Source: Daucus carota subsp. sativus
Lineage: Eukaryota > Streptophyta > Magnoliopsida > Apiales > Apiaceae
Direction: 5' to 3'
Assembly: GCF_001625215.2 (NCBI RefSeq)
Contig: NC_030381.2
Coordinates: 3,621,131-3,685,130 of the forward strand
Length of the DNA: 64,000 nt
Numbering within the stretch: position 1 is the first letter of the stretch; every line of letters begins with the position of its first letter. Below the pieces are notes generated by a model, which had not been told where the DNA came from, made no database searches, and worked only from the letters and a program-made list of their open reading frames with translations. The position numbers and the translations under genes were made by a program. Positions 22,672 to 35,399 of this stretch are shown piece after piece.

Positions 22672-23426
22672 CATACAAGCTATTGGCGTTGTTGAGTACA
22701 TGAAACATAGCAAAAACTTATCCAGATAACAAGGCCTAACTGGTTCAAAAGTGTTAGCCGTGCTCCAGTCACCACATTCCTCATCAAGATGAAACAAATG
22801 CACCAATTTACCTGGCATCAGACGGTATGCCAACACAACAAGACGATCCTTTAAATTGACAACATTATAACTCTGTTCACGAATGATATCAGATTCTCAG
22901 GAGACAACACAAACTCTTCAAACCGGTTACTTCCATATTCTAGCACCAGCAGTCCAATAAGGGCACCCTTTCAAAACAACAGCAGGATTTTGCGCAAAAC
23001 CTTTACCAGAGAAACTATCAGGGATAACTAATTCATTCCACGAATCTGAATTACAATTACAAACAACACCTTGCAAGAAGTATATATAAATAACACCTTG
23101 CATTCTTGCAATGACTTTGGTGCACTGTGAAAAACAATCACCTATTAATACTCTCCAAATGATCCCAACCAAGTCCATAAAACTTTTCAGTATACATCTT
23201 TTCTCTCCACTAATGCTCGGTTGGACTAATAGTCTTGCCTAAACCTGTAACAGGATTTCATAAAAAACTTATTCTTATAAACAAGACAGACTAAACCATT
23301 GATCAAACCGATCATATTGCAATGTTGAGGCTAATTACCTACACGAATACACGAAAATCTTGACCTGCTCAAGATATTAATATTATCCGACCCCAGACCA
23401 CCAGGTCCAGGAGAATGTTCATCCAT
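22672..23426 (-). pseudogene. F-box/FBA-type protein pseudogene, 5' and middle part
   Basis: On the minus strand an ATG at 23426 opens MDEHSPGPGGLGSDNINILS, which looks like a decayed F-box N-terminus. Between 23178 and 22672 clear F-box-associated segments appear: CNSDSWNELVIPDSFSGKGF, GCPYWTAGA, EYGSNRFEEFVL, YNVVNLKDRLVVLAYRLMPG and FHLDEECGDWSTANTFEPV. They lie in different frames, so at least three small frameshifts separate them. The C-terminus (YDPKTNE...) continues at 17882 beyond the copia element. F-box proteins act as substrate receptors of SCF ubiquitin ligases, but this copy cannot make one. Because the shifts lie outside the insertion, the gene may have been dead before the copia landed. 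Confidence 0.75.
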
Positions 23427-23526
23427 GATTTACGAATTACGAATATATCTGAAGTTCTGAACGTATAAGAGATTTTGCTGGCAAAAGTGTTGATTAGTGT
23501 TTGTGTTATAATTAAATCTTCATGCT

Positions 23527-23644
23527 AGGTAATACAAATATGAACCGAAGCTAGGTGCCGAGTTTCAGGAGAAACAAGGGTGTTTAGGTAATACAAATAT
23601 GAACCGAAGCTAGGTGCCGAGTTTCAGGAGAAACAAGGGTGTTT
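23527..23644. repeat. Perfect 2 x 59-bp tandem duplication
   Basis: The unit beginning aggtaatacaaatatgaacc and ending gggtgttt is present twice head to tail (23527-23585, 23586-23644) with no mismatch seen. The copies are adjacent to the start of the F-box pseudogene. Identity points to a recent event. Confidence 0.9.
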
Positions 23645-25225
23645 GTTTACCTTTGGCCCCATGGCAATATGGCATTACAGTTTTGGAGGTGATCAAGATT
23701 TTTGATCCTGGACTTGGGTTTCTGACAAGTGACTAAGTATGGAGTTGTTTTTCTGATTTCAACTTCTACCAAAAAAATTAAATTTATTTAAAGATTTAAT
23801 CAATCAATAATTTACTAATTAAATTTTGTAGGTAATACAATGTTTCTATCTCCACCATGTGACCTTACATTGACCTTACGAGATTTTTCTTAAAAGATTG
23901 GGCGTTGTGATACAAATTAAGTTATTATTAAGGATTCATTTTTTCCAAATACATATTTTTATAATTTTTTTGATATAAGTATTAAGGAGGTGTCTCATAT
24001 TTATGTGAAAAATAACAAGGACTTACCTAAAAAAAAAATATTCATGTAGTTTCCCCAGAAATAAATGTTTATTTTTAAAAAATAAGTTTAGCCAAATGAA
24101 CACTTATATAGAAAAAAATATCCTTTTCCAAAATTTTGTTTTGACTTGTAACAAGATAAAACATGTTAACACTTCTTAACAAATTCTATATAATTAATAT
24201 TTTGTATTATTTAGCCGATCTTAACTTGTTGCTTGATTTAAAATGACTGTTTGAATTCATTTTATTTTAACATATATTTGAAATTTATACTTGATTTTAT
24301 AATATTATATTAATTACAAAAAAGTGAAACAATACATAAATAATTACAACAAAATACAATACGATCAGTCAATTTCAGGTGTATGATTTATGTCTATCCA
24401 CTGGTTTACATTTACAATCCTATTATAAAAATACAATCTTATTATATTGTCAAGTTGTCGATCATGGCCTCCAAACTGCACATACATACTTAATATACTA
24501 ATAAATTACAAAATTATAGACCAATGACCAAGTACTAGATTTAAAATACAGCATACTTTACACCAACTGTTTTCATCAATTTTTATTTGTCATTTTCACT
24601 GCACAAATATTCTAATTTATCCACAAGTGTCAATAAAATATTATTTTCGTGACTCTCAGCTGATCCTCCATTAACAAAAAAAAGATTTTGTACATGTCAT
24701 AACAATATGTGATTTAACTCTCACAAATTAGGACACAACTCATTGTCTAATCTCTACATTAGTGGGTTGTGCAAGAAAAAACCACCTTATTTTTACTGTC
24801 ACATATACATACACACATATATCTCTCTATTTCTAGGTTCTGCTTGTTGGTTCTATCCGAAAACTGGGTCCACAAACATCGCACTTTATGCCCCTTTCTC
24901 CATTTTAGTGGACATTAATACTCCATTTTGTGAAGAATCATTTACTTTCTTTCCTTGCTTTCTTTTCTTATTTGGATTTTGGTGACTAGTGAGCCTAATA
25001 CTCGTTCTTGTGGTGTGTGTCTGCTATTTTTCTTGGATTTTTTCCACCCAGAAACGAAAAAGATCTGGTTTTGACATCTGGGTTGCTGTTTGTTTTGTGA
25101 TTTGCTAGCGGGTTTTGCTTTTCTTGGATTGATCTTGCCTAAAGTTTGGTTTTTTCAAGTGGGTTTGTGTTGGATTTCAAGAATTCGATTGGATCGAATT
25201 GGATGTCTGTGGTTGTGAAATTGAG
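23645..25225. other. ELF3 upstream region
   Basis: No coding sequence recognised. The first kilobase is AT-rich. From about 24830 the sequence becomes CT/TG-rich like a plant leader, so transcription of ELF3 probably starts around 24750-24950. No clear TATA box is visible. Confidence 0.45.
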
Positions 25226-25423
25226 GTAATTCTTGTTGTTTTTTATGGTTGTGTATGAAATTATGTGTGTATTGATGTGTGTTTATTGGTTTTGAGGCCT
25301 AATTTTGAGTTACTAGATTGTTCATATAAATATAGCTTATTTTAGTTTTTGGATTTGTAGTATCTTGAAGTTTGTTGGTGCCAGTGGTTTGTGATGAAGA
25401 CCTAGGTTATGGATTCGTGGTGA
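25226..25423 (+). promoter_or_regulatory. ELF3 leader: possible 5' UTR intron and two short uORFs
   Basis: TTGAG|GTAATT at 25226 and GTGCCAG|TGG near 25384 could bound a leader intron. Downstream, two minimal upstream reading frames precede the ELF3 ATG: atg aag acc tag at 25394-25405 and atg gat tcg tgg tga at 25409-25423. Such uORFs can lower translation. The splice call is only motif-based. Confidence 0.4.
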
Positions 25424-25485
25424 ATTTTTCGATATAGTTGGTTTTCTTGGCTGAGGTTTCTGTTGATTCTGTGTGTAAAGAGAAG

Positions 25486-28400
25486 ATGAAGAGAGGTAAA
25501 GATGACGACAAAAGTGTGGAGCCTATGTTCCCTAGGCTTCATGTGAATGATACAGAGAGAGGAGGGCCAAGAGCACCTCCAAGGAACAAGATGGCACTTT
25601 ATGAGCAGCTCAGTATTCCTTCTCAGAGATTCAATTCCGGGATGTTGCCCAATAACCCTAACAGTAGTAACAGTTTGAACCCTCCTTCATCAAGCCAGGT
25701 GAGTTGAATATCTGCATACTTTGGTTTGTTGTTTTACTTAAGGTTTCCCTGACATATGTTCTGCTTTTATTTGGGTTATTGCTGTTATAGGCAATATTTT
25801 AAATGACTGTTTTCAAGAAAATCAATAGTTTTTGTTAAATTGGCAATCATAATCTATTGATGTCCCAGACCTTGCAGTTGTTAGTGTTTGCTTTTATCAT
25901 TTTATGGATGATAAGTTGGCATCTGTATTTCATACGAGGGGGATAAATAATGTCGGAGTCTGCATCATCAGTTACCTTCAGGAATGTTGGTTACGACAAT
26001 GAACAATTGGACATAGCCGTAGTAGACTGAAACTTAGATCACTGATTGACAGAAACAATTATCACTTCTTTTCTTAGTTGAGTGGGCATTCGGTTCTGAT
26101 TTTAGGACTGACATCTGATAAAAAAAAAAAAAAAAAAACTACCTAGCTAATTTATTGCCTTCATGTTGGTGAATTAAGCATATTTAAAGCAAACCCCTAT
26201 TTAGTGCTGGACTAGTTCTAAATTAGTCTTTACTACATCTTTAGGGGTCTTTCGATTGAACGGCACCAGGTCACCTTCGTCATGACAGTAATAAAGTGTT
26301 TTAAAGCAACATTTATGTGATTACCCGGCTATTTGTTTAGTGAGAGTAGCTTTCATGTTGTATAGTACTGTATTAATGTATTTGGTTTCTACTATCACAT
26401 GCCATACGTATTTATTGTTAACCTTTATTATATTCATATTACTGAATCATGAAAAATGTATGATTTAGGGGAGTGGACATGAACGGGCCATGTTGTTTCC
26501 TCGTCAGCTACCTTCTTCAGTGCATCGAGTTGAGGAGCTAAATCGAAATTTTGGCCCATCAGTGGAGCAGACAGGGACAAAAAGGAGGCAAGAAGATGAT
26601 TTTACAGTTCCTATTTTTTCCCAACCCAACATGACTCAGGATCCTTGCGTAAACAATAATGGTATGGATAGAAACAGACCGTCTCCCTTCAGTAATTTTC
26701 AGAAAACCTGTGAGAAAGGGTCAAAACAACTCGACACATCAAGGGTTAACCGGAGACAGGAAGATAATAGGGGAAGTGAAGGAAAATCAAATGAGTTGGT
26801 AGAGCTTAGGGCGAATTTAAAATATTCTAATCCAAATCAATCATGCAGAGAAAGATCTGAAAGCCCCCCGAAGCAATTCAGTGTCTCTTCAACTTTTAAG
26901 CACAGCGATCATCCTACTCACTTGTCAAACAGATTGAACAATGGTCATGATAGTCTACAGCCTGACTATAGAGAGGAGTCCCAGACAATGAAAACTGGAT
27001 GGGGAGCTGGTGTCTCACTCAATCATTCTAGGGGAATAGGTTACAGGGACTCTTCTATCTATACGGGTGACCTTCAGCATAACAAGCAGAGAAGTCCCAG
27101 TATTCCTACTAATGATGCTGAGTCGCGTGAAGATGCTCGTAGATCAGTACATACAGAACCTCTTGACATAGGTGATGATGTATCTGAAAATTCAATGGTT
27201 GATTCTATGTCTGGCACAGATTTGTGCCCTGATGATGTCGTAGGTATAATAGGCCAGAAGCACTTTTGGAAAGCAAGACGAGCTATTGTCAAGTAAGTTT
27301 TCATATCAATATCTCATGGAAGATGTATCTTACTGGTACATCAGAAGGCTTGATTTTAAGTTTTAAGTCTTGAAAACTTCATTACGAAGTAAAATGCCTG
27401 CAATTAGATTTGTAGCTTTTTTGTAGATTTCTATAATTTCAAAGCATCAAAGATGATTAGGATCATTTTTGTCGAACTGTCCATTGCTTGTCCTTTTCTG
27501 TCTTAGTAAAAATTGTCATGGTTTTGCCATTTTGCACTGTAATTATGCTAATAGTGTGTGATCAGATGAACTGTATGATGCCATACCGAACTTTATTTTG
27601 TTTTTGCATAAATATATCTTATGTTTCGCAATTAAACATCAAGTTGACATCATTTTAATACTGTATATGTGTGGCTATACTAGGGTATTTGTAGCTCCTT
27701 GCATTTACAGTCTCTGTTACCATGATTCTTTATTTTGCCTCAAGTACCCTTGTCGGATACTCGACACTCGGACGTGGGTATGGACACTTATTTCAAGCCA
27801 AAAACAAGTAGAATTATTAAGATTATAGAGTCTGACACTTGGACACCTATACATGTTGGACAATTCCAGCTGAGTCCGGGTAACAAAGATTGCAGGTCTG
27901 TATGTTTATCTTTAAAAACAATAATTGCATCACTAAAAAGAAGGTGCCTAACTTATACTCTTATGAGTTTGTGACAGGGATGTCACGCAACATGAAACAA
28001 TGTTTTTGTTCAAGTGGTGCTGAGATAGTAGTAGTCCAATTACACTTTAAGGCAGTTTATAAGTGAAAATTGGTTTTCTGTTGTCTATGAATTTAGAATA
28101 TATAGGCACTCCTTTCAGATGTGTGCTTTTGTGATATGATACACTAGTATGTGTAGAGTGTAGAGCATATGTCAAAAGCTCTCCATTATGCATTTTTTGG
28201 AGACTCTTTGTGATGAGGTTTATGTCTTTTAGATTGTTATTTTAATTTGTATATTTCTTTGTTATGAATGGAGGAATACATGCGGTGTCTCAGTATTTTT
28301 AAATTTTCTTAAATAAAATTGCTTGTTGGTCAACTACATAGATCTGATACATTCGTTTATCAGATTTGACCTTTGTTCCCATGTTTTTTTTTTGTTGAGT

Positions 28401-29747
28401 GTATAATCAATCCGGATATTTTCTTATCTATGTAACTGATCTAAGAGCCACTTCGGTGAAACTTTTGTGGTTGCATGTATGCTGCTCTGTAATTTATTAG
28501 ATTATATGTTTTGCCGTCTTAACCTAGTATTTTATGATTATTAATGCATTATTTGTTTGGCTATAAAATTTGTAAATGTGTTGTTGATTCAATCTTTTCT
28601 TTTGCATATATAGTCAGCAAAGGGTATTTGCAGTTCAAGTATTTGAGTTGCACCGATTGATAAAGGTATGGCGTTCTTGAGGTTAAGTGTCTCATATTTG
28701 CTTAAACGCGGAATAAAATCTGTTGGACACATACAGTTATTTCGATTTGTACATAAGATCTTCATGTTTTAACAGGTGCAGAAGTTGATTGCAGAATCAC
28801 CTCATATTTTGCTTGAAGATGCCTTTATAGGAAAACATCTAAAGGGCTCATCTGAAAAGAAGAACACCTCCGACTGTATTGTAAAAACTACTCCCAAGAC
28901 TATCAGGCACAATGATGTTTCAGAGAAACCAGACAACAGGTTGGAGAGCTCTGCTGAGAATGCTGTTGAGAAGACATCTATCTCACTTTTGGAAAAAGAT
29001 AGTCAGCCTCTTAACTATGGTTCTTTTTCGGGAAATCCACCTCCAATACCTGCAATGTCAGATACAAACATGAGCCCTTGGGGTTTTAATCAGCCATCTG
29101 GCCACCAGTGGTTAATTCCAGTAATGACTCCCACTGAAGGACTCGTGTACAAGCCATATCCAGCACCTGGATTCGTGAATCCAACTTATGGGCCTCAAGG
29201 TTCAACTCCAGTGATGGGTAACTATCCGAATTATGGGCTTCCAGCTCCTCAGTATCCATATCAAGGACTTGGGCCTGCCTCTTTTCCTCATCCATCTGGT
29301 CATGGCTACTTTCCCCCATTTGGCATGCCCGTAATGCATCCACCCTTCGCTGGCCCTATGGAAAACATGGAACACTTTAACGTGCAAAACCAGGCCTCAT
29401 GTAATGTGCCAAGTCAAAAGAATGTAGACATTCCAAAAGTTGTGAAGTTAAATCCATCAAAAACCACCGAGGTGCAGCTAAGTACAGCAAGTAGTCCAAG
29501 CGAGAGAAAGCAAAAATCAAGGTCAGCTCAAACTGCAGAAAAGACAGCTCACACTGAAGAAAGAAGCAGTGATGCACTCCCTCTTTTCCCCACATCTCCA
29601 GTAGTAAATCAGGTAGCAAATGCAGGCACTGACCGTCCAACTCGTGTGATCAAAGTTGTTCCCCACAATGCCAGATCAGCCACTGAATCGGTTGCTCGGA
29701 TTTTCCAGTCTATACAAGAAGAAAGGAGGCATCATGACGGTGCGTAA
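25486..29747 (+). CDS. ELF3: EARLY FLOWERING 3, evening-complex scaffold, 4 exons, 686 aa
   Basis: Clock protein that bridges ELF4 and LUX in the evening complex and gates light and temperature input to flowering. Exons: 25486-25698, 26469-27292, 28614-28665, 28776-29747. All introns are GT-AG and in phase. The conserved N-terminal block has [21 protein letters not shown] and [20 protein letters not shown]. The central block (about residues 310-375) has [53 protein letters not shown] and VQKLIAESP. The last exon has a Pro/Tyr/Gly-rich prion-like stretch with [19 protein letters not shown]. The C-terminal block has [10 protein letters not shown] and [12 protein letters not shown]. No polyglutamine tract is present, unlike Arabidopsis, where it modulates temperature sensing. 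The exon pattern matches known ELF3 genes. Intron 1 contains an A19 run. Confidence 0.96.
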
Positions 29748-30376
29748 CGTTTACCTATGGATACCAATGGTTGATAACCATCACTATGGGGGTGTGATAC
29801 TCCCAACTATTTTGCTGCTTTGTCGTTTTCATTATACTTTGTCGTGTAAGAAGGTTTTGTCAGAGTACTTATGATGCTATATAGATCTATACTTGTAATG
29901 TTGTATGTCAACTCTGTTAAGTTATGCATGATACCTGCCCTTATACTATATAGGGAACAGTCTTGTATCTATATGTTAACTCTATTATGGAAAATAGAGA
30001 TATTTCAGTGTAATAACATTTTGAATGTAAGATAGGAGACACTTTCATGGTGGACTGTGATTCGGCATTTGGGCGAGTAACAGGTAAATGAATTTGATAA
30101 CTAGTTTTTTGATTCAACAATGCAGGAGATGATATGTAAGCATTCTTGTCGGGAAACTATTGTTTTCTATGCAACTGCTAAAGAACACCTGTTCGAGCTT
30201 GAATTGCCATTCCTGCTATCCTATGACGCGATTCAAGTTGTTCAACTGTGGATTCGACCTGTGGGGAAAAATTGCATATTTGTATATTTGTAGAAGAGTG
30301 TCCGGCTCGAGTTCGAGTTCGATTAAATAGTTTGGACTTGATTTAAGTTCGAGTTTGATCAAATCATGATTATTAG
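29748..30376. other. ELF3 3' UTR and flank
   Basis: No coding potential. The first few hundred bases are probably 3' UTR. Confidence 0.5.
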
Positions 30377-30832
30377 AGGGGTGTATTGGATTGGGATTTT
30401 AAAGCATTTTTTTGCATTTATGAAATCCGAGGGTATTCGATTGGGATTGTTTGAAATCCATTAAAATCTTGAGTTATTCAATTGGGATTTCAAATTATGC
30501 TACAAAATCTGGTGGTATTCAATTGTGATTTTAAATTATGCTTTAAAATCCGATGGTATTCAATTGGGATTGTTTAAAATCCACTAAAATATGATAGTAT
30601 TCAAATGCTGATAGATTTTTTTGCATTTCATAAAATAATGGATTTTGTGGCATTTTTCAGTGTATTTTAAGTTTTTTGAAATCCCATCAAAATCAATGGG
30701 ATTTTGAAGTATTGTACTTAAATCCTATCAACTCTGCGACATTTTATCAACAATTCGCACAAAATCAAAATCAGACACAATCCATTAAAATCCATAAACT
30801 AAAAACAATCCATTAAAATCCTAATCGAACTG
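30377..30832. repeat. Foldback MITE with GGGTGTATTGGATTGGGATTT termini
   Basis: The left end reads gggtgtattggattgggattttaaa and the right end reads ttaaaatcctaatcgaac, imperfect inverted complements. The interior repeats the terminal motif (ggtattcaattgggatttta) several times. There is no open frame. This resembles a non-autonomous DNA transposon; superfamily not determined. Confidence 0.6.
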
Positions 30833-30849
30833 AAATTTGACTGGTTCCA

Positions 30850-31024
30850 ATTCGGCTGAAAGTTTTTTTGTTTTTTTTTGACAAATATGGCTTATAGCCT
30901 TACAAATGAGTATCTGTTCTAAGATATTCTCGAGATGAGCCAGGGTCGAACCCAAGACCTGGGACGACAGAGGATAAACCCTTAACTACTAGGCTATCCA
31001 ACCGTGCTCATTCGGCTGAAAGTT
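30850..31024 (-). mobile_element. tRNA-derived SINE with 15-bp target duplication
   Basis: The body (30865-31009) is flanked by the perfect direct repeat attcggctgaaagtt (30850-30864 and 31010-31024). On the minus strand it starts GAGCACGGTTGGATAGCCTA, with box A TAGCCTAGTAGTTAAGG and box B GGGTTCGACCC, and ends in an A-rich tail interrupted by one C. These are the full marks of a tRNA-derived SINE. A diverged relative lies at 61905-62025. Confidence 0.9.
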
Positions 31025-31092
31025 AGAATGACATGAATATATTGAAAAAGGATCGAATGTGTATGTTCGACTCGATTTAATATATACAATTT

Positions 31093-31500
31093 GAGTTAAG
31101 TTCAACGGAGACCACATTTTTTCTGGAGACCTGAAGACCACATATGTTCAGCAAGTAAAATATTTCATAAAACCATTGCAAAACGTATAGTTTTACAAAT
31201 CATGTTCTACGAAATCATTATTTCATTTAAAATCTTGAATATCATATAAGATTTACATGTGGAACATTACAAAATGTTTTGTTCTATGAAATATGTTTAG
31301 TTTGCAGAACATTTGTTCAACTTGCAGAACATACATTATCTATTTATTAAATAGAGATGATCTTCAACAATTTTAATGAATACATGATATTTGTAGAACA
31401 TATTTTACAAAATAATGTATTTTATAGTGTTTTGATTGCAGAACATAAGTGGTCTCCGAGGTCTCCGATGAAACAGCGGTCTCCATAGAACTTTCCTCTA
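31093..31500. repeat. Foldback element, 'GGAGACC' family, copy 1
   Basis: It starts gagttaagttcaacggagacc and ends ggtctccatagaactttcctc; the two ends are imperfect inverted repeats of roughly 60 bp. The interior repeats gcagaacat and aaatatgtt motifs. The same element recurs at 35397-35800 and from 63805 to the window end. Confidence 0.75.
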
Positions 31501-31976
31501 TAAAATTTATCTAAATATTTATATAATAATATATATAATATAATATAAACAAGAGCTTGATTAGGCTCGTAATTTTTACGAGTCGAGTAATTTAATATGC
31601 GAGCTCCTCTATCCAGTATTCAAACAACTCGATATCGGCTCGATTATTATCAATATCAAATTCAAATATTTTATGAATCGAGTTCGAGTAAGCTCATGAA
31701 CAACTCTAATCAAAGTTTAACAAGAAAAAAAGACAATCTCGAATTATCCATTTGCAGTCCCAATTAATTATAGTAGTATTTTCTAAAAATTGATATGAAA
31801 ACCCAGTTATAGACAGCCCAACGCAGGCCTAGTCCAAATTACAAGACGCCTTGTTTCCAAGAGACTATTGATAGAACTAGTCTAGTCAGGCCCAAAATAA
31901 TAAAATAAAAAAGCGAGAATAGCAGAGAGAGGGAGAGAGAGAGAGAGAGACTGAGCGAGAGAGAGATAGCGTGTAA
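31501..31976. other. Promoter/leader region of the CZIB gene with a GA repeat
   Basis: A (GA)n run at about 31924-31970 lies directly before the start codon and is probably in the 5' UTR, as is common in plants. No TATA box is obvious. Confidence 0.5.
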
Positions 31977-34135
31977 ATGGTGAACTACAGACTAATGATC
32001 ACAGCTGAGCTGGAGAATCTGACCAAACTGCAGCCTGATGGAGGCTGCGACAATCCCACTTTCAGCTACTACTTTAAGGTCCATCTCATAACTCAAATCT
32101 TTTGTACAAGTCACACGATTTCGCTTGTCCTAATTTCAGATTATCTGTTTGTTTCTATACATGTTTTCGGTTAATATATGTTTTATTACATGATTAGCTG
32201 AGTTTATCATGTATGTTGGGACATGTACTATGTTAACCACATGTTAGTGTTTGACTATGGCAGTTAATCTTGTCTGTGTTGACTACACTGGCTTAATTTT
32301 TTTTTATTTTTTTTTGAAAGAGGGGTTTGTGTTTTTATTTTAGCATCTGATATTGCAAGCCTGTAATTTTGCGTATAATACCAAACATTGTTTGCATTCG
32401 TTTAAATCGACGTGATACATTTAGCAAAAAATAATAATAATAATTGACTTGATACAGTTTGATTTTCCGTGTATTTTATGTTCTCACTGTAATTGTCGTA
32501 TTTGGACGATACTAGACATTTTTGTTGCAATCCTCAGATGAAATGCGGGAACTGTGGAGAGCTGACAAAGAAAGAGACTTATGTTAGTTTGAATGAAGTT
32601 GTGCCTATGGGGAAGGGTACCGCTCATCTTGTTCAGAAGGCATTCTCTCTCCCTCTCTCTCTGTATACATATACGTTCTACTTTACATGAATGGATATCA
32701 CCCGATGAAGTGTTTATTATCTCCTATTAAATGACAAATGGATCTGTAAGTTAGGTTTAGTTTAATTTGTGGATTCTGCTTTTACTTCATTCGTGTGTAA
32801 CGTGTCAACCTTTTCTGTATTCAGTCTTGCCCTTTCTTAACCTTTGTATCTGGGTTGCAGTGTAAATTTTGTGGGAGGGATGGAAATGTGACTATGATCA
32901 GTGGCAAAGGCAGTGCACTGACTCAAGAACTAAGTGAATCAGGTAAATATGCTCCTATGATGCAGTTTGATTGTAGGGGCTATGAGCCTGTGGAGTTCGT
33001 GTTCGGCACTGGTTGGGAGGCTGAATCTGTAAGTCTCGTACTATACCATATTTTACCAATGCATGAGGCACAAAGTTTGAGAACTATAGTGGTAGGCTGC
33101 TAGAGTGGTAGTTACACATTTGTTTACTTTTAAGTTTTAACCTATATATTCACAAACCTAGAAGTTGCTCATTCTTCTGAATTGGTTTCTGTAAGAAAAA
33201 TTATATTGGAATCTAGCTCGAGCTCCTGTGAAGCTTGGTTCACTTATCTTAAAACCCTTCTTTGCCCTTAACATGTCACACTCAGAATAAAATATATTTG
33301 ATATTGATTTTAGAAACGTGAAACATCTGATTGAATGCATGCATATGATAAAAGAATTTGCATTAACTGAACACTATCCAATGTACTTTCAATGTGTTTT
33401 CGGGTTTCTTTAGGTTCATATCCCCACCAGGTGAATGTTTTTAATCTGTAAGTCTTGACATATGCGAAGGTTGCACCATTTGATTTCTCCATGCTATTTT
33501 TCTGGGCTGCATTGACTTGTAAATGCATGAATATGCTAAACATATGTACTGACAGTTCATTACAAGAATAGGTCTGTAGATATATTTCAAAGATTCAGAA
33601 CAAATTTTGAGTTTTCCTATACATTTTTTCGACTTGGTGAGCTTGAAAAATGGGTTTACATTAATTTCATTAGCTTCTATTGTGCTGTTGTAGTCTGTTT
33701 AGTTTTGTGTCTATTTATTTGTTTTTGAGGTGCAATTCTATTACCTCTCACTTTCCTTCTTGGAGAGGTGGGGACGGACAATTCCCTTCAATTTGTATAT
33801 TAACCTTTCTAGTTGAGTGAGAAGTCATTTTCAGGACAATTCAATAAATCTCTGGTTTTAAGTAGAGATAAAAGAGTGATTGAAAATTGAAATAAGTACA
33901 AGATTGAAAACACTGAAAATCATATAATTGATCTGGTCTGGTTAAGTTGTACTAGTTTCTAGTCAAAACCCAACCATACTGCAATATCTGCTCTTTTTCT
34001 TTATATGTGTATGTGTGTGTGTATAATTTACACTTTTGTATTCGTATAAATTGTAAATTATTCTCAACAAATAAATGATTTTGCTAACTCTGTAGTCTGT
34101 ACTATGTACATATATGTATTAAAGATTGCGAGGAA

Positions 34136-34219
<84 letters not shown>

Positions 34220-35327
34220 GAAAGTTCTATGGAGACTGGATTATTTGGAGACTGTAGAGACCTAATCCTGGCCATCCAATCATTAAACATCCAACGGCTG
34301 CATATATTTTGTCCTGCATGTTTGTTTTCTCACCCTATCATGTCCTGCACTTCTAAATCGATGAACAACAAGCAGTACTTCTAAATCTTGCATAACATAA
34401 AATAATAATTCCATAATATTGATGTTCAATCACCGAAATCCTAACAAATAAAAATAATAATTGCATACAAAACAAAGATGTGGTTGGACACTGCTATGAT
34501 TGGCACTGAACTCATTGTCATTGTCCTGCAACGAATTGAATTTGTTGCAAGACAAAATAACACTTAGATATATCACAAATATGCGGGACAAATTATTAAT
34601 ATTACATTACTAGAAATGCAGGACAAGAATAGTGTAAATTACAAACATAGTTTTGAATTAAAATTAAAAACAAGAAATGCAGGACAAGAATATTAATAAT
34701 ACATTACTAGAAATGCAGGACAAGAATAGTGTAAATTATTAATATTACAAAACTAGAAATGCAGGACAAGAAATGCAGGACAAAGAATATTTAATCATGT
34801 CCATTAATTGTCATATTATTTAACGGTAGATCCTGTAGTCTCTAATGACTCCAAAATTTTTGGTCTCCATTGAGCCCAACTATATATATATATATATATG
34901 AGTTAAGTTCCATGTAGTCCACATATTTACTGTAGTACCGTAGACCACGTATGTTCTGCAATTATAAAATGGCATAAAAACATTGCAAAATGTATGAAAC
35001 TTGTTATTTTGTGAAATAAATTCTATAAATATCATTATTTCATGAAAAATATTGAATATCATTTATGTTTGACAAGTAGAACACATATGTTCTGTAATAT
35101 GTAAATATGTTCTGCAAACTTAACATGTTTTGCAGAATAATGTGTTTTTTACTATTTAACTTGTAGAATGTTTAGGATTGTTAAAATTTTTAACAAAATA
35201 ATGATGTTTATAGAACATGATTTGCAAAATAACACATTTTGCAATGTTTTTATGTCATTTTATAGTTGCAGAACATACGTGGTCTACGGTACTACAGTAA
35301 ATATGTGTACTACATGGAACTTTGTTC

Positions 35328-35399
<72 letters not shown>

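Noticed and set aside
34102..34290. Frame with Ile-Tyr repeats
   Set aside because: Translation of a TA microsatellite.
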